59,038 nucleotides of DNA from Buttiauxella izardii (GCF_003601925.1 NZ_QZWH01000024.1:1-59038), one strand, 5' to 3'. Numbered from the stretch's first letter, positions 1 through 9,944 are shown. Notes: generated by a model from the letters alone, not told the origin. Numbers and translations: made by a program.

Positions 1-27
1 GAGGTTCGAATCCTCTCTCGCCGACCA
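1..27 (+). tRNA. proM: tRNA-Pro (proM type), 3' end only
   Basis: The window opens inside a tRNA. The 27 bases contain the T arm (GGTTCGAATCC), the 3' acceptor strand and the encoded CCA. They match my memory of the 3' end of E. coli proM, tRNA-Pro(UGG), which is the last gene of the argX-hisR-leuT-proM operon just upstream of glmZ-hemY. The anticodon lies outside the window, so the isotype rests on the tail sequence and the gene order. Confidence 0.85.
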
Positions 28-37
28 AATTTAGAAA

Positions 38-63
38 AGACCAACCTTCGGGTTGGTCTTTTT
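38..63 (+). terminator. Intrinsic terminator of the tRNA operon
   Basis: A 9-bp stem (AGACCAACC with GGTTGGTCT) closes a TTCG tetraloop and is followed by a run of T. It begins 11 bases after the tRNA CCA, so it ends the tRNA operon transcript. Confidence 0.9.
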
Positions 64-173
64 GCATTTGTAGTTTATAGAGGATGAGAATCTCCGAAGG
101 AGGTTTGAGCCGAGCGCAGCGAGACAACGTTGCTTTAGCAACGGCCCGCAGGGCGCGTCACGCAGTGACAAGT

Positions 174-243
174 AATCCTCTCTCGCCGACCAAATTTAGA
201 AAAAGCCAACCTTCGGGTTGGCTTTTTTACGTCTGTAGTTTAT
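174..243 (+). repeat. Second copy of the tRNA-Pro tail plus terminator
   Basis: About 70 bases repeat positions 9-78. The unit holds the last 19 bases of tRNA-Pro including CCA, the same 3' spacer, a terminator hairpin and a shared TAGTTTAT tail. The copies lie 165 bases apart. The 5' part of a tRNA is absent before the second copy. Bases 84-173 instead hold short GC-rich inverted repeats, for example CGTTGC-TTTA-GCAACG. This could be the relic of a duplicated tRNA gene or an attachment-site duplication left by an integrated element. Confidence 0.75.
201..228 (+). terminator. Second terminator in the duplicated tail
   Basis: The stem AAAGCCAACC with GGTTGGCTTT closes the same TTCG loop as the first terminator and runs into a T tract. 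Compared with the hairpin at 38-63 the outer pairs differ on both arms together, so pairing is kept. Confidence 0.8.
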
Positions 244-249
244 GGATTT

Positions 250-280
250 GTAGGTTGGATAAGCGCAGCGTCATCCAACA
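250..280. repeat. REP-like palindromic element
   Basis: GTAGGTTGGATAAGCG, a short middle, then a partly complementary CATCCAAC: this is the enterobacterial REP pattern. A related double unit lies between corA and rarD. From here to about 330 I see nothing else. Confidence 0.6.
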
Positions 281-332
281 AAACGATGTATAAAAACCCT
301 CAGTCTCAAAAACACGACATCACGTTTTTTAT

Positions 333-413
333 TGTCGTCATTTGGTGACTATTAACTCATTGAAATAAAGCAATTAATTTTATCGCCCATTTATGTGTCT
401 CTAAAAAGAGACA
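333..413 (+). promoter_or_regulatory. GlrR activator sites upstream of glmZ
   Basis: Two matches to the GlrR (YfhA) pattern TGTC-N10-GACA are visible: 333-350, ending in GACT with one mismatch, and 396-413, which is perfect. A third, degenerate half-site pair may lie at 427-443, with a spacer one base short. They lie about 140-220 bases upstream of the glmZ start, as expected for an enhancer-dependent sigma-54 promoter. A weak IHF-like sequence lies at 472-484. Site assignment is by pattern only. Confidence 0.65.
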
Positions 414-525
414 GTATAGCAATTGCTGTATGCCCTCCAGACAGCCGACCTATTGCCTGACGTGCTGCATTTAACACTATGAATACAAAGTGATTAGCGA
501 CTCATAATAATTTCCAATACAAACC

Positions 526-541
526 TGGCACGCATCATGCA
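526..541 (+). promoter_or_regulatory. Sigma-54 promoter of glmZ
   Basis: TGGCACGCATCATGCA matches the sigma-54 -24/-12 consensus (TGGCACG-N4-TTGCA) with the GG and GC elements correctly spaced. The predicted start, about 12 bases after the GC, falls at 552-553, exactly where sequence similar to GlmZ begins. Confidence 0.8.
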
Positions 542-552
542 ATAATATATAG

Positions 553-756
553 GTAGATGCTCATTCCACTTCTTATGTTTGCTTAGGCTTCATAAACCCA
601 GGAATGACGCAGAGCCGATTACGGTGCTTATCGTCCACCGACAGATGTCGTCTTTAAGACCTCATCCAACACCATGGACATAACGTTGAGTGAAGCACCA
701 CTTAGTTGTCATACAGACCTGTTTTAGCACCTGCCAATTGGCGGGTGCTTTTTTTT
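553..756 (+). ncRNA. glmZ: Small RNA GlmZ
   Basis: This stretch of about 204 bases resembles E. coli GlmZ from the first bases (GTAGATGCTCATTCCA) through the conserved internal blocks GGAATGACGCAGAGCC and GTTGAGTGAAGCACC to the 3' terminator (GCACCTGCCAATTGGCGGGTGC followed by T8, read in two arms). GlmZ base-pairs with the glmS leader with help from Hfq and activates glucosamine-6-phosphate synthase. RapZ and RNase E destroy it unless the decoy GlmY is present. Its place upstream of hemY is the same as in E. coli, although aslA and aslB, which separate it from proM there, are missing. The 3' end is placed at the end of the T run. Confidence 0.93.
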
Positions 757-771
757 GTCTCAAGGAAGGGA

Positions 772-795
772 AAAGGGCGAAGGATATCGCCCTTT
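772..795 (-). terminator. Terminator of the hemCDXY operon
   Basis: The inverted repeat AAAGGGCGA / TCGCCCTTT with a 6-base loop is followed, on the minus strand, by T-rich sequence. It lies 18 bases past the hemY stop and faces the GlmZ terminator. Confidence 0.7.
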
Positions 796-813
796 AGTTA
801 CAGGAATTTTGGT

Positions 814-2010
814 TTACGAGTTGGGATTGTTTTGCAGAGTTAACAACAAGCCGTCACGGCGCATCAAAGCCGCTTCTTCTGGTTGATGCAACCTGTCCAG
901 GCAATCTGCCAACCAGGCGTAATCATAAGCATCAGGACGCTGTTTAATCGCTTCGCGGAATGCCTCACAAGCTTGCTGCCATTCACCGTGTTTCATCAGT
1001 AACTGACCCAGTGTGCTGTTCAACAGCGGGCGGTCACCTTGCGTTTTGATCTGCTGGCGAAGCGCTTTCTCAAGCTGTTCCGGATTGCCGGACTTCAGGC
1101 GCGGCATCAGCAAAATCAGACGCTCGTCATACTGACGTTTCAACCCATCGAGAATGATCTCCTGCGCCGCATCATGATCGTCACATTCAATAAGATGCTC
1201 CGCCATGGCGACTTGCAGCACGGTTTCATGACGCGTCTTACGGCTTTGATTCTTCCACCAGGTTTTCAGGCCATCGTTGCCTTGCTCCGCCATCGCCTGA
1301 TCCATCAAGCCAATCCAGGCCTGTTGTTGCAATGCGAGGCGATGCGTTTCATCACCGATTTGTACTTTGTCCATCGCGGGCAAAATATCGAGTAACGAAC
1401 CCCAGGCACCGGTGCGAACATAGGCCATTTCTGCCAGACGCAGCACTTCAGGGTGGCGCGGAGAAATCTCCAGCAGCCTGTCCACACCATGACGAGCAGC
1501 ATGATTCTCGTTGCGCACTAATTGCAGACGTACCCGGGTAATCTCAACCGGCAATTGATCGTTATCGGCCAGTTCGGCTGCACGCTCCAGATGCTGATTG
1601 GCACGGATTTCATCACCGCGCTGCTGGGCAGCTTCTGCCGCCAGAAGATAGTTCACCACTGGCTGTTCAGCATGATCGGCGTTTTTCACCATTAGCTTCT
1701 CAACTTGCTGGTAATCACCTTCAGCCAGTTTCAGCAATGCCGCTTTAGTTTGCTTGCGCGCGCGACTGCTCTTACGCCCAACAAACCAGCCACGAGTACG
1801 CGCTCCGGTGCGGAATACCCGACGCAGCACCCATTCAATGGCGAACAGCACGACCATGGTCAGGATCAGAATGATCACCAGACCTGTGACGCTGGTTTCG
1901 ACGTTGTAGTTGTCAGTTTGAATCAGAACATATCCCTGATGCCCGGCGAGCATAGGGCCAAGAACGATCCCGGCGATCAACAACAGAAAGAGTAATAAGA
2001 CTTTAATCAT
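814..2010 (-). CDS. hemY: HemY, TPR protein of the hem operon
   Basis: The product has 398 residues, the same length as E. coli HemY. It is an inner-membrane protein with two N-terminal hydrophobic segments (about residues 4-22 and 42-62), then a basic stretch and a long helical region with tetratricopeptide-like repeats that should lie in the cytoplasm. The family is found in the uro operon of enterobacteria. Its exact role in late heme synthesis is unsettled, and it is not the protoporphyrinogen oxidase HemY of Gram-positives. The start ATG lies 2 bases after the hemX stop, so the two are translationally coupled. It is the last gene of hemC-hemD-hemX-hemY and is followed by a terminator. 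Confidence 0.95.
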   Translation of the reverse strand: MIKVLLLFLLLIAGIVLGPMLAGHQGYVLIQTDNYNVETSVTGLVIILILTMVVLFAIEWVLRRVFRTGARTRGWFVGRKSSRARKQTKAALLKLAEGDYQQVEKLMVKNADHAEQPVVNYLLAAEAAQQRGDEIRANQHLERAAELADNDQLPVEITRVRLQLVRNENHAARHGVDRLLEISPRHPEVLRLAEMAYVRTGAWGSLLDILPAMDKVQIGDETHRLALQQQAWIGLMDQAMAEQGNDGLKTWWKNQSRKTRHETVLQVAMAEHLIECDDHDAAQEIILDGLKRQYDERLILLMPRLKSGNPEQLEKALRQQIKTQGDRPLLNSTLGQLLMKHGEWQQACEAFREAIKQRPDAYDYAWLADCLDRLHQPEEAALMRRDGLLLTLQNNPNS

Positions 2011-2012
2011 GC

Positions 2013-3194
2013 TTATTCTCCTTGAGTTGGCGCTGGAGCCGGAGCCGCTTGAGGCGCGGGTTCAGCAGGAGCGCTGGCACTGGCCGCAGGCTGAGCGAGT
2101 AAATTACGCACCCGGGTCTGCATCAGTTTTTCCAGCAGCGGCTGGCTTTCCAGCGTTTGCGGGACATCCATATTGATGCTTTGCTGGCTCAGGGAATCCA
2201 GATCATCAAGGAAGGATTTGGTCACGCTGTCGTTGGTATCGTAATAAGCACGTACCCAGGTCGAAACGTTTTCCAGCGATTGCTTATACGTTTCATCCTG
2301 ATGACGTGGCACCGCTTGTGCTGCAACCAGCAGGCGCGAGCGGATGTTCTCACGAAGATAGACATCCTGATTCGGCGCTAACAGCGGGACGGCGGTTTCA
2401 TCACGACGACGGATAGTAATGAAACTATCCATAAAATTGTGCCAGCTTTTGGTCAGATTTTGACGCCATTCCGTCACGGTAGAAGAAAGCTCGCTACCGT
2501 CGGAATCCATAGGCGTGTCGTCGGTATTGTTGTCTGCCAGACGCAGATTATCGACCTGGTTAGAAAGCTGGTTGAGCTTGAGGATAATCCCGTCGTAATC
2601 AACCTGAGTAATCGCAGAGAGTGCGGAGATATCGTCTGTCAGCGCACGGCGCACGGCGATCAGGCTCGGATCGTTCATATCGGCGAGGCTGGCATCAGCA
2701 CTTTTCAGTAATGCGGCGGCGGTCGTGACATCCTGATCGCTCCACAGCTTGCGCCCGGCCAGTTTCACCAGGAAATCAGACTGCGCGAGCAGCCAGGTTT
2801 TTGCATCGCTGCCGGAAATCGTTGCCACTTTTTGCTGCACTTCATCAAGCTCACGCGCCAGATTTGCCTGTTGGCGATTCGCTTCTTCAAGTGCGGCAGC
2901 TTGCTGCTTAATTGTGGCTTCGAGCGCTGACTGCTGCTGTTCTTGCTGCTTTTGTAGGGCGGTCAGTTGCGTTGCCAGTGCATCGGTGTTGGTATTTTGT
3001 GCCGCGACCTCATGTTTACCGTAGCTGTAAAGACCTGCACCGAGCGCCAGAGCGATAGCAATCGCAATCGCGCCGAGAGCAATTCCCGCAATACCACTGC
3101 GATTTTTTTGTGGTGGTTGCTCTGGAAGCGGTGCGCTTTCTACCGCAGGTGTGGTCTCTTCAACCATGGCGGAGGTGTCTTTTTGTTCCGTCAT
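2013..3194 (-). CDS. hemX: HemX, membrane-anchored coiled-coil protein
   Basis: The product has 393 residues, matching E. coli HemX in length. An acidic, proline-rich N-terminal tail (1-33) leads into one transmembrane helix (about 34-58). A glutamine- and alanine-rich coiled coil follows (about 72-125), then a mostly periplasmic helical domain and an alanine/proline-rich C-terminal tail. Older annotation as uroporphyrinogen-III C-methyltransferase is probably wrong, since no methyltransferase motifs are seen. It sits between hemD (21-base gap) and hemY, so it is cotranscribed with the heme genes. Its function is not established. Confidence 0.93.
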   Translation of the reverse strand: MTEQKDTSAMVEETTPAVESAPLPEQPPQKNRSGIAGIALGAIAIAIALALGAGLYSYGKHEVAAQNTNTDALATQLTALQKQQEQQQSALEATIKQQAAALEEANRQQANLARELDEVQQKVATISGSDAKTWLLAQSDFLVKLAGRKLWSDQDVTTAAALLKSADASLADMNDPSLIAVRRALTDDISALSAITQVDYDGIILKLNQLSNQVDNLRLADNNTDDTPMDSDGSELSSTVTEWRQNLTKSWHNFMDSFITIRRRDETAVPLLAPNQDVYLRENIRSRLLVAAQAVPRHQDETYKQSLENVSTWVRAYYDTNDSVTKSFLDDLDSLSQQSINMDVPQTLESQPLLEKLMQTRVRNLLAQPAASASAPAEPAPQAAPAPAPTQGE

Positions 3195-3215
3195 TGTGGC
3201 TTCCTGTGATTAATT

Positions 3216-3956
3216 TTATTGTAGCGCGCGAAGCAGCGCGTCATTGTCTGCGTTATCGGCGACCCGAATATCCTGCCAGCCCAATTCTCGGCCAAGGTCT
3301 GCCAGACGCTCACTGACCACTAAAAGTCGACAGTGGAGTAACCAGTTTTTGCGATACCATTCGGGAATCAGCGCATAAAGTTGTTGCAGCATTTCACCGC
3401 TCGTCACAACCAGTGTGGAAATTCCACGTTCGCGCCAGCGAAAGGCTTCTTCTGTTCCATCATAAATCCTGGCATTTCTTTGATAGCATTCGCAGAAAGT
3501 CACTTCTGCGCCGCGTTCTGCCAGCGTTTCGCCTAACAGTTCACGCCCCCCATTCCCACGTAAAATGAGTGCCCGTTTCCCGGCAACATTTTGTAATTCA
3601 GGTAATTGTAGCAACACTTCCGTCGTTTCCCTGTCTTGCGGATAACGAACCGGTAAATGGCTAACGGTATGAAAAGCTAACGCAGTTGTACGCCCAATAG
3701 CAAACCAGGCCAGATTTGCAGGCCAGCTCATACCGTTTTGACTTAATGGTGGGTGGGCAAAATGAATGACGTGCTGTGATAACAGAAATACCAGGTCGCC
3801 TTCGGAAAGGCTCGCGAGCATCCCCGGAAGTTTGTCTAACTGTCGACCGGGGGAAAACTCGATAAGAGGGAAGCTATACGCCACCTGCCCCAGTGCGCGC
3901 AGTCTGCTCACTAACTCGTCCCCAGCGGGAGAAGGGCGGGTGACAAGTATCGTCAT
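3216..3956 (-). CDS. hemD: Uroporphyrinogen-III synthase HemD
   Basis: The enzyme has 246 residues, the usual length. It inverts ring D and cyclises hydroxymethylbilane to uroporphyrinogen III, the branch point to heme, siroheme and cobalamin. The N-terminal [15 protein letters not shown] and the region near FPLIEF are typical of the family. Its ATG overlaps the hemC stop in an ATGA arrangement, so synthase and deaminase are made together. This matters because hydroxymethylbilane cyclises spontaneously to the wrong isomer if HemD is limiting. Confidence 0.96.
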   Translation of the reverse strand: MTILVTRPSPAGDELVSRLRALGQVAYSFPLIEFSPGRQLDKLPGMLASLSEGDLVFLLSQHVIHFAHPPLSQNGMSWPANLAWFAIGRTTALAFHTVSHLPVRYPQDRETTEVLLQLPELQNVAGKRALILRGNGGRELLGETLAERGAEVTFCECYQRNARIYDGTEEAFRWRERGISTLVVTSGEMLQQLYALIPEWYRKNWLLHCRLLVVSERLADLGRELGWQDIRVADNADNDALLRALQ

Positions 3957-4894
3957 GCCGGAGCATCTCCGTCGTAAACCGCTGCCAGGATTTCACGAGC
4001 ACCTTTATCGAGCAGCTCTTCTGCCAGAGAAACGCCCATCGTTTCGGCATCGGCTGGCTTACCGCGACGTTCGCCGCGAACCAGAACCGAACCGTCCGGT
4101 GCGCCAACTAATGCACGCAGCCACAATTCGCCGTGTTTCAGTTCAGCATAGCTGCCGATTGGCACCTGGCAGCCACCTTCAAGACGCATATTCATGGCGC
4201 GTTCAGCGCGTACGCGAATAGCCGTTTCTTCATGATTCAAAGAAGCGAGTAACGCCTGGGTGCGATCATCGTCAAGACGACATTCGATGCCCACCGCGCC
4301 CTGGCCAACTGCGGGCAGAGAAACTTCCGCAGGCAACGCGTAACGGATGCGTGATTGCAATTCGAGGCGATTCAACCCGGCGACTGCCAGAATAATCGCG
4401 TCGTAATCACCGTTATCGAGTTTACCCAAACGGGTGCCGACATTGCCGCGCAGAGAGCGAATCACCAGATCCGGGCGGCGTTCAGCAATCTGACACTGAC
4501 GGCGTAGACTGGACGTTCCCACGACGCTGCCTGCGGGTAAATCGTCCAGACTGGCGAAATTATTCGAGACAAAAGCGTCACGCGGATCGTCGCGCTCGCA
4601 AATGGTCACTAAACCTAAACCTTCCGGAAATTCGACCGGCACATCTTTCATGGAATGCACGGCGATATCCGCACGGCCTTCAAGCAGTGCGAGCTCCAGC
4701 TCTTTGACAAACAATCCCTTGCCGCCTACTTTTGCCAGCGGTGTATCAAGAATGATGTCGCCACGCGTCACCATTGGCACCAGCTCAACCGTGAGCTGGG
4801 GATGGTTCGCTTCGAGGCGTTGTTTGACATAATGTGCTTGCCAAAGTGCTAATGGACTCTGGCGAGTGGCAATTCTTAATACATTGTCTACCAT
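3953..4894 (-). CDS. hemC: Porphobilinogen deaminase HemC
   Basis: The enzyme has 313 residues, the same as E. coli. It joins four porphobilinogen molecules to hydroxymethylbilane in the cytoplasm. The catalytic Asp84 lies in HSMKDVP, and the cysteine that carries the dipyrromethane cofactor lies in [11 protein letters not shown] near residue 242. The basic substrate-binding motifs GTSSLRRQ and [11 protein letters not shown] are intact. It is the first gene of hemCDXY and is divergent from cyaA across a 281-base region. I could not place its promoter with confidence. Confidence 0.97.
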   Translation of the reverse strand: MVDNVLRIATRQSPLALWQAHYVKQRLEANHPQLTVELVPMVTRGDIILDTPLAKVGGKGLFVKELELALLEGRADIAVHSMKDVPVEFPEGLGLVTICERDDPRDAFVSNNFASLDDLPAGSVVGTSSLRRQCQIAERRPDLVIRSLRGNVGTRLGKLDNGDYDAIILAVAGLNRLELQSRIRYALPAEVSLPAVGQGAVGIECRLDDDRTQALLASLNHEETAIRVRAERAMNMRLEGGCQVPIGSYAELKHGELWLRALVGAPDGSVLVRGERRGKPADAETMGVSLAEELLDKGAREILAAVYDGDAPA

Positions 4895-5064
4895 TGCTAG
4901 TTACCGTAATTATCGTCCCTGACCATCCTACCACTCTTCAAGGAAGGCTGTCAGTTTCAACGGGTTTGCGGAAAAGAGGGACATGTTTCGTATTATGGAA
5001 GATAAAGCGGGTAGGTGTGGGGGAAGTTGGCGAGTAGCGCATCTTTCTTTACGGTCAACCAGCA

Positions 5065-5086
5065 AGGTGTTAAATTGATCACGTTT
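5065..5086 (+). promoter_or_regulatory. CRP site in the cyaA promoter region
   Basis: TGTTA-AATTGA-TCACG fits the CRP half-site pattern TGTGA-N6-TCACA, and the core reads the same as the CRP site of E. coli cyaA P2. In E. coli this site lets cAMP-CRP repress adenylate cyclase synthesis. A TATAAT hexamer lies downstream at 5111-5116. The distance from site to start codon, about 90 bases, is shorter than I remember for E. coli. Confidence 0.7.
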
Positions 5087-5175
5087 CCAGCAATTCTTTG
5101 CCTTGTCGTTTATAATAGAGGCAACAACCGGGAAACGGGTTTTTTCGTAATACTGAAACCATCAGGCGATATGTC

Positions 5176-7728
5176 TTGTACCTCTATATTGAGACTCTTA
5201 AACAGAGACTGGATGCCATTAACCAACTGCGTGTAGATCGCGCACTTGCTGCCATGGGGCCTGCTTTCCAACAGGTCTACAGTCTTCTGCCAACATTGTT
5301 ACATTATCATCACCCGCTGATGCCAGGTTACCTCGAAGGTAACGTCCCACATGGCATTTGCATCTACACGCCTGATGAAACCCAACGTCACTACCTCAAC
5401 GAACTCGAAATGATGCGCGGCATGCCGCCGCAGAAAACTGAATCGGGCGAATTGCCTATTACTGGTCTTTATTCAATGGGCAGCACCTCGTCCGTTGGGC
5501 AGAGCTGTTCATCCGATTTAGATATTTGGGTTTGTCACCAGTCCTGGCTCGATAACGACGAGCGCCAGTTGCTGCAACGTAAATGTAGCGTGCTGGAAAG
5601 CTGGGCTGCGTCATTAGGCGTTGAAGTCAGCTTCTTCCTGATCGACGAAAACCGCTTCCGCCACAACGAAAGTGGCAATCTGGGTGGCGAAGATTGTGGT
5701 TCTACCCAACATATCTTGCTGCTCGATGAGTTCTACCGCACCGCTGTGCGCCTCGCCGGTAAACGTATTCTGTGGAGCATGGTTCCGGGCGACGAAGAAG
5801 ATCATTACGACGATTACGTGATGAGCCTTTACTCGCAGGGCGTTCTCACGCCAAACGAATGGCTGGATCTCGGTGGTTTAAGCTCGCTGTCAGCGGAAGA
5901 ATACTTCGGTGCCAGTTTGTGGCAGCTCTATAAAAGTATCGATTCGCCATATAAAGCCGTGCTGAAAACGCTGTTGCTGGAAGCCTATTCCTGGGAATAC
6001 CCGAATACTCGCTTACTGGCAAAAGATATCAAGCAGCGCCTGCATGACGGCGAAATCGTCTCGTTTGGGCTTGATCCGTACTGCATGATGCTTGAGCGTG
6101 TGACTCACTACCTCACGCAAATCGAAGACACCGCGCGTCTGGATTTAGTGCGTCGTTGCTTCTATCTCAAAGTATGCGAAAAACTTTCTCGTGAACGTGC
6201 CTGCGTGGGCTGGCGTCGTGAAGTCTTAAGCCAACTAGTCAAAGACTGGGGCTGGGATGAACCGCGTCTGGCGATGCTGGATAACCGCGCTAACTGGAAA
6301 ATCGACCAGGTTCGCGATGCGCACAACGAATTGCTCGATGCGATGATGCAAAGCTATCGCAACCTGATTCGCTTCGCTCGCCGCAATAACCTGAGCGTCA
6401 GTGCAAGCCCGCAAGATATCGGTGTGTTAACCCGTAAATTGTATGCCGCGTTTGAAGCGCTGCCGGGCAAAGTCACCCTGGTTAACCCGCAAATTTCCCC
6501 AGATTTGTCAGAGCCTAATCTGACCTTTATTCATGTTCCGCCGGGTCGTGCTAACCGTTCAGGTTGGTATCTCTACAACCGTGCGCCAAACATGGATTCC
6601 ATCATCAGCCATCAACCGCTGGAATATAACCGTTATCTTAATAAGCTGGTGGCATGGGCCTACTTCAACGGCCTGCTGACCTCCCGCACCCGCCTGTTTA
6701 TTAAGGGCAACGGTATATGTGATTTACCAAAACTTCAGGAAATGGTGGCAGACGTTTCGCACCACTTCCCGCTGCGCTTGCCTGCGCCAACCGCGAAAGC
6801 GTTATACAGCCCATGCGAAATTCGCCATCTGGCGATTATCGTAAACCTCGAATACGACCCGACGGCAGCGTTCCGCAATCAGGTGGTTCATTTCGATTTC
6901 CGTAAGCTGGATATATTCAGCTTTGGGCAACAACAACAGTGCCTCGTGGGAAGCGTTGACCTGCTTTACCGCAACTCGTGGAATGAAGTGCGTACGCTGC
7001 ATTTCAACGGCGAGCAATCGATGATTGAAGCGCTAAAAACGATTCTGGGCAAAATGCACCAGGATGCCGCGCCGCCGGATAGCGTTGAAGTGTTCTGCTA
7101 CAGCCAGCATCTGCGTGGGCTTATCCGCACACGCGTTCAGCAACTGGTTTCTGAATGTATTGATTTCCGTTTATCGAGCACACGCCAGGAACCGGGCCGC
7201 TTTAAAGCGCTGCGCATTTCCGGTCAAACGTGGGGGCTGTTCTTCGAACGTCTGAGCGTATCGGTGCAAAAATTGGAGAATGCGGTCGAATTCTACGGCG
7301 CCATTTCCCATAACAAACTGCACGGTTTGTCGGTGCAGGTTGAAACCAATCAGGTTCAGTTACCGTCAGTGGTGGATGGTTTTGCCAGTGAAGGGATTAT
7401 TCAATTCTTCTTTGAAGAGGCGAGTGAAGACCACGGGTTCAATATCTATATTCTTGATGAGACTAACCGCGCAGAGGTTTATCACCACTGTGAAGGAAGC
7501 AAAGAAGATTTGGTGCGTGATGTCAGCCGCTTCTACTCGTCCTCGCACGACCGTTTCACTTACGGCTCAAGCTTCATCAACTTCAACTTGCCGCAGTTCT
7601 ATCAAATTGTGAAAGTCGATGGCCGCTCGCAGGTGATTCCGTTCCGCACCCAGACCATTACAGCAGCGACGCCGATCAATCATGACGATAGCTCAACGCC
7701 GCTGATTCAGCAGTACAGCAACAGCTAG
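5176..7728 (+). CDS. cyaA: Class I adenylate cyclase CyaA
   Basis: The enzyme has 850 residues (E. coli 848) and makes cAMP from ATP. The catalytic N-terminal half has the nucleotidyltransferase signature: Gly102-Ser103 followed by Asp114 and Asp116 in SSDLDIW. The C-terminal half is the regulatory domain that responds to the glucose PTS enzyme IIA. Translation is set to start at a TTG, because the protein then begins [16 protein letters not shown] exactly as in E. coli, whose gene also uses TTG. The weak start and the CRP site both limit expression. The stop overlaps the convergent cyaY stop by 4 bases. Confidence 0.97.
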   Translation: MYLYIETLKQRLDAINQLRVDRALAAMGPAFQQVYSLLPTLLHYHHPLMPGYLEGNVPHGICIYTPDETQRHYLNELEMMRGMPPQKTESGELPITGLYSMGSTSSVGQSCSSDLDIWVCHQSWLDNDERQLLQRKCSVLESWAASLGVEVSFFLIDENRFRHNESGNLGGEDCGSTQHILLLDEFYRTAVRLAGKRILWSMVPGDEEDHYDDYVMSLYSQGVLTPNEWLDLGGLSSLSAEEYFGASLWQLYKSIDSPYKAVLKTLLLEAYSWEYPNTRLLAKDIKQRLHDGEIVSFGLDPYCMMLERVTHYLTQIEDTARLDLVRRCFYLKVCEKLSRERACVGWRREVLSQLVKDWGWDEPRLAMLDNRANWKIDQVRDAHNELLDAMMQSYRNLIRFARRNNLSVSASPQDIGVLTRKLYAAFEALPGKVTLVNPQISPDLSEPNLTFIHVPPGRANRSGWYLYNRAPNMDSIISHQPLEYNRYLNKLVAWAYFNGLLTSRTRLFIKGNGICDLPKLQEMVADVSHHFPLRLPAPTAKALYSPCEIRHLAIIVNLEYDPTAAFRNQVVHFDFRKLDIFSFGQQQQCLVGSVDLLYRNSWNEVRTLHFNGEQSMIEALKTILGKMHQDAAPPDSVEVFCYSQHLRGLIRTRVQQLVSECIDFRLSSTRQEPGRFKALRISGQTWGLFFERLSVSVQKLENAVEFYGAISHNKLHGLSVQVETNQVQLPSVVDGFASEGIIQFFFEEASEDHGFNIYILDETNRAEVYHHCEGSKEDLVRDVSRFYSSSHDRFTYGSSFINFNLPQFYQIVKVDGRSQVIPFRTQTITAATPINHDDSSTPLIQQYSNS

Positions 7729-8045
7729 CTAAAGCTAACCGGCTCGCCCGCTTGCTGCGTGCAAGCTTCTTCCAGCAATTGCCAGAACTCTGCACCGCTA
7801 CGGTCGCAAATCCATTTATCGTCTTTCAGATTAAAGTGATAACCGCCGCTTTTCGTCGCCAGCCACACCTGATGTAACGGCTCCTGGCGATTGATAATAA
7901 TCTTGCTGCGATTCTCAAAACTTAGCGTCAGCACGCCACCGTTGATTTCGCAGTCAATATCGCTATCCCCATCCCAGTCATCCAGGCGTTCTTCGATTGT
8001 TGACCACAGGCCGTCGGCCAGGCGATGAAATTCACTGTCGTTCAT
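7725..8045 (-). CDS. cyaY: Frataxin-like protein CyaY
   Basis: The protein has 106 residues, the usual length for bacterial frataxin. The acidic N-terminal helix ([12 protein letters not shown] and the [10 protein letters not shown] ridge) is the iron-binding surface, and the following beta sheet includes [13 protein letters not shown]. CyaY binds IscS and iron and tunes Fe-S cluster assembly in the cytoplasm. It is convergent with cyaA (stops overlap at CTAG) and divergent from lptM. Confidence 0.96.
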   Translation of the reverse strand: MNDSEFHRLADGLWSTIEERLDDWDGDSDIDCEINGGVLTLSFENRSKIIINRQEPLHQVWLATKSGGYHFNLKDDKWICDRSGAEFWQLLEEACTQQAGEPVSFS

Positions 8046-8173
8046 ATCTTTTTCTCAGTTGTTCGTCTTCACGGCAGTATAAAAGCAACGCTCGCCAATA
8101 GAAAAGAGTATTGCTTTTCGGGGATCACCTGCGATGATAGACAACAGAATATTGGATTACAGGCATCTCAATA

Positions 8174-8380
8174 ATGAAGAAAATTTTCTGCCCGTTAGCA
8201 ATCACGCTGGCACTTTTCACTCTTTCCGGCTGCGGTCTGAAAGGGCCTTTGTACTTTCCGCCTGCCGATGGCAAAACCAAGCCAACATCTCAGGTAACCC
8301 CTGCGAAACAGACGCAATCAACCACGCCAGAACGTAACGACCGTGGCACTGATAACGCACCGACTCAGGTTATCTACTAG
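8174..8380 (+). CDS. lptM: LPS-assembly lipoprotein LptM (YifL)
   Basis: This is a 68-residue lipoprotein. A short signal peptide ends in the lipobox LSGC (Cys20), followed by GLKGPLYFPP, the hallmark of YifL/LptM, and a low-complexity threonine- and glutamine-rich tail. LptM mimics LPS and helps oxidative maturation of LptD in the outer membrane. It lies directly upstream of dapF, as in E. coli. The start at 8174 gives a normal signal peptide; an overlapping frame from 8134 encodes nothing recognisable. Confidence 0.93.
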   Translation: MKKIFCPLAITLALFTLSGCGLKGPLYFPPADGKTKPTSQVTPAKQTQSTTPERNDRGTDNAPTQVIY

Positions 8381-8418
8381 CCAACTATCGATAAGTAGCC
8401 GCGGATATGGAGCAGAAG

Positions 8419-9243
8419 ATGCAGTTCTCAAAGATGCATGGCCTTGGCAATGACTTTATGGTCGTCGACGCGGTAACTCAAAACGTCTATTTTTCCCCTG
8501 AGTTGATTCGTCGCCTGGCCGACAGGCATTTAGGAGTGGGTTTCGATCAGCTGCTGGTGGTTGAACCGCCGTACGATCCCGACCTTGATTTCCATTACCG
8601 TATTTTCAATGCCGATGGCAGCGAAGTTTCGCAATGTGGCAATGGCGCGCGCTGTTTTGCCCGTTTTGTGCGCCTCAAAGGGCTGACTAACAAACGCGAT
8701 ATTCGCGTCAGCACCGCCAATGGCCGCATGGTTCTCACCGTCACGGAAGATGAACTGGTGCGCGTGAACATGGGCGAGCCGAACTTCGAGCCATCCGCTG
8801 TGCCGTTCCGCGCAAACAAAGCGGAAAAGACCTATATTATGCGTGCCGCCGAACAGACCATTATGTGTGGCGTCGTGTCGATGGGTAATCCACATTGCGT
8901 GATTCAGGTTGATGACGTGGCGACCGCCGCCGTGGAAACTCTCGGACCGGTAATGGAAAACCACGACCGCTTCCCCGAGCGCGCGAACATCGGCTTTATG
9001 CAAGTCGTGACCCAGGAACATATCCGCCTGCGCGTTTTTGAACGCGGTGCCGGAGAAACACAAGCTTGTGGCAGTGGTGCTTGCGGCGCAGTCGCCGTGG
9101 GCATATTGCAAGGAATACTGGCGGAACAGGTGCGCGTTGAGCTGCCTGGTGGCCGTCTTGATATCGCCTGGAAAGGGCCGGGAACTCCGTTGTTTATGAC
9201 CGGCCCGGCGGCCCACGTCTATGATGGATTTATACATCTATGA
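8419..9243 (+). CDS. dapF: Diaminopimelate epimerase DapF
   Basis: The enzyme has 274 residues, the E. coli length, and converts LL- to meso-diaminopimelate for lysine and peptidoglycan. The two catalytic cysteines are present: Cys73 in QCGNGAR and the later one (about 217) in ACGSGAC. I chose the ATG at 8419 ([12 protein letters not shown]) rather than the in-frame ATG four codons earlier because it matches the conserved N-terminus. Its stop overlaps the yigA start, beginning the tightly packed dapF-yigA-xerC-yigB(-uvrD) operon. Confidence 0.96.
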   Translation: MQFSKMHGLGNDFMVVDAVTQNVYFSPELIRRLADRHLGVGFDQLLVVEPPYDPDLDFHYRIFNADGSEVSQCGNGARCFARFVRLKGLTNKRDIRVSTANGRMVLTVTEDELVRVNMGEPNFEPSAVPFRANKAEKTYIMRAAEQTIMCGVVSMGNPHCVIQVDDVATAAVETLGPVMENHDRFPERANIGFMQVVTQEHIRLRVFERGAGETQACGSGACGAVAVGILQGILAEQVRVELPGGRLDIAWKGPGTPLFMTGPAAHVYDGFIHL

Positions 9244-9944
9244 AGAACGCCGAGGAACAGCAAGAAGCCGTACTGGAACTGGATGACCGCATGGTGGCGG
9301 AATATCTGCTACGTCATCCCGATTTCTTTATTCGTAATGCCCAGCATGTAGAACAGATGCAGGTCCCGCACCCGGTGCGTGGCACGGTTTCGTTGGTTGA
9401 ATGGCATATGGCGCGTAGCCGTAACCATATTAATTTCCTTGAAGAAAACATGAGCTTGCTGATGGAGCAGGCGAGTGCCAACGAAGGCCTGTTTTATCGC
9501 TTACTGAAGCTACAAGGCCGCCTGGCTTCTGCAACCAGTTTGCAGGACATGCTTAACCGCTTGCACCGCTGGGCGCGCGAAATGGGTCTGGCAGGCGCGA
9601 ATGTGCGTCTTTTTGCTGACCGTTGGCGGATTGGTGCTCCTTCTGATTTCACCCATTTAGCGCTGAATCGCCAGGCTTTTGAGCCGCTGCGTATTCAACG
9701 TCTGGGTGACAGGCAACATTATCTCGGGCCGTTAAATGGCCCGGAATTACTGGTGGTTTTGCCCCAGGCGAAAGCGATTGGTTCAGTCGCGGTTTCTTTG
9801 ATGGGAAATGATGCCGATTTAGGCGTGCTGGTGTTCAGCAGCCGTAACCCGCAACATTACCAGGAAGGGCAAGGCACGCAATTACTGCACGAACTGGCGC
9901 TGATGTTGCCCGATCTTCTGGAGCGCTGGGTTGAGCGAGTATGA
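9240..9944 (+). CDS. yigA: DUF484 family protein YigA
   Basis: The protein has 234 residues of the DUF484 (GAF-like) family, nearly the E. coli YigA length. The conserved N-terminal block RHPDFFIRN and the downstream [12 protein letters not shown] are present. The function is unknown. It overlaps dapF by 4 bases and xerC by 4 bases, so it is cotranslated with the recombinase. A regulatory GAF fold is suggested by the family only; I see no catalytic motif. Confidence 0.9.
   Translation: MKNAEEQQEAVLELDDRMVAEYLLRHPDFFIRNAQHVEQMQVPHPVRGTVSLVEWHMARSRNHINFLEENMSLLMEQASANEGLFYRLLKLQGRLASATSLQDMLNRLHRWAREMGLAGANVRLFADRWRIGAPSDFTHLALNRQAFEPLRIQRLGDRQHYLGPLNGPELLVVLPQAKAIGSVAVSLMGNDADLGVLVFSSRNPQHYQEGQGTQLLHELALMLPDLLERWVERV

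Noticed and set aside
84-293. Open frame of 69 codons across the tRNA-tail repeat
   Set aside because: It is made of tRNA tail, terminator and REP sequence and has no coding character.
8530-9237. Minus-strand frame of 235 codons opposite dapF
   Set aside because: The codon pattern follows dapF on the plus strand and the product matches no family I know.
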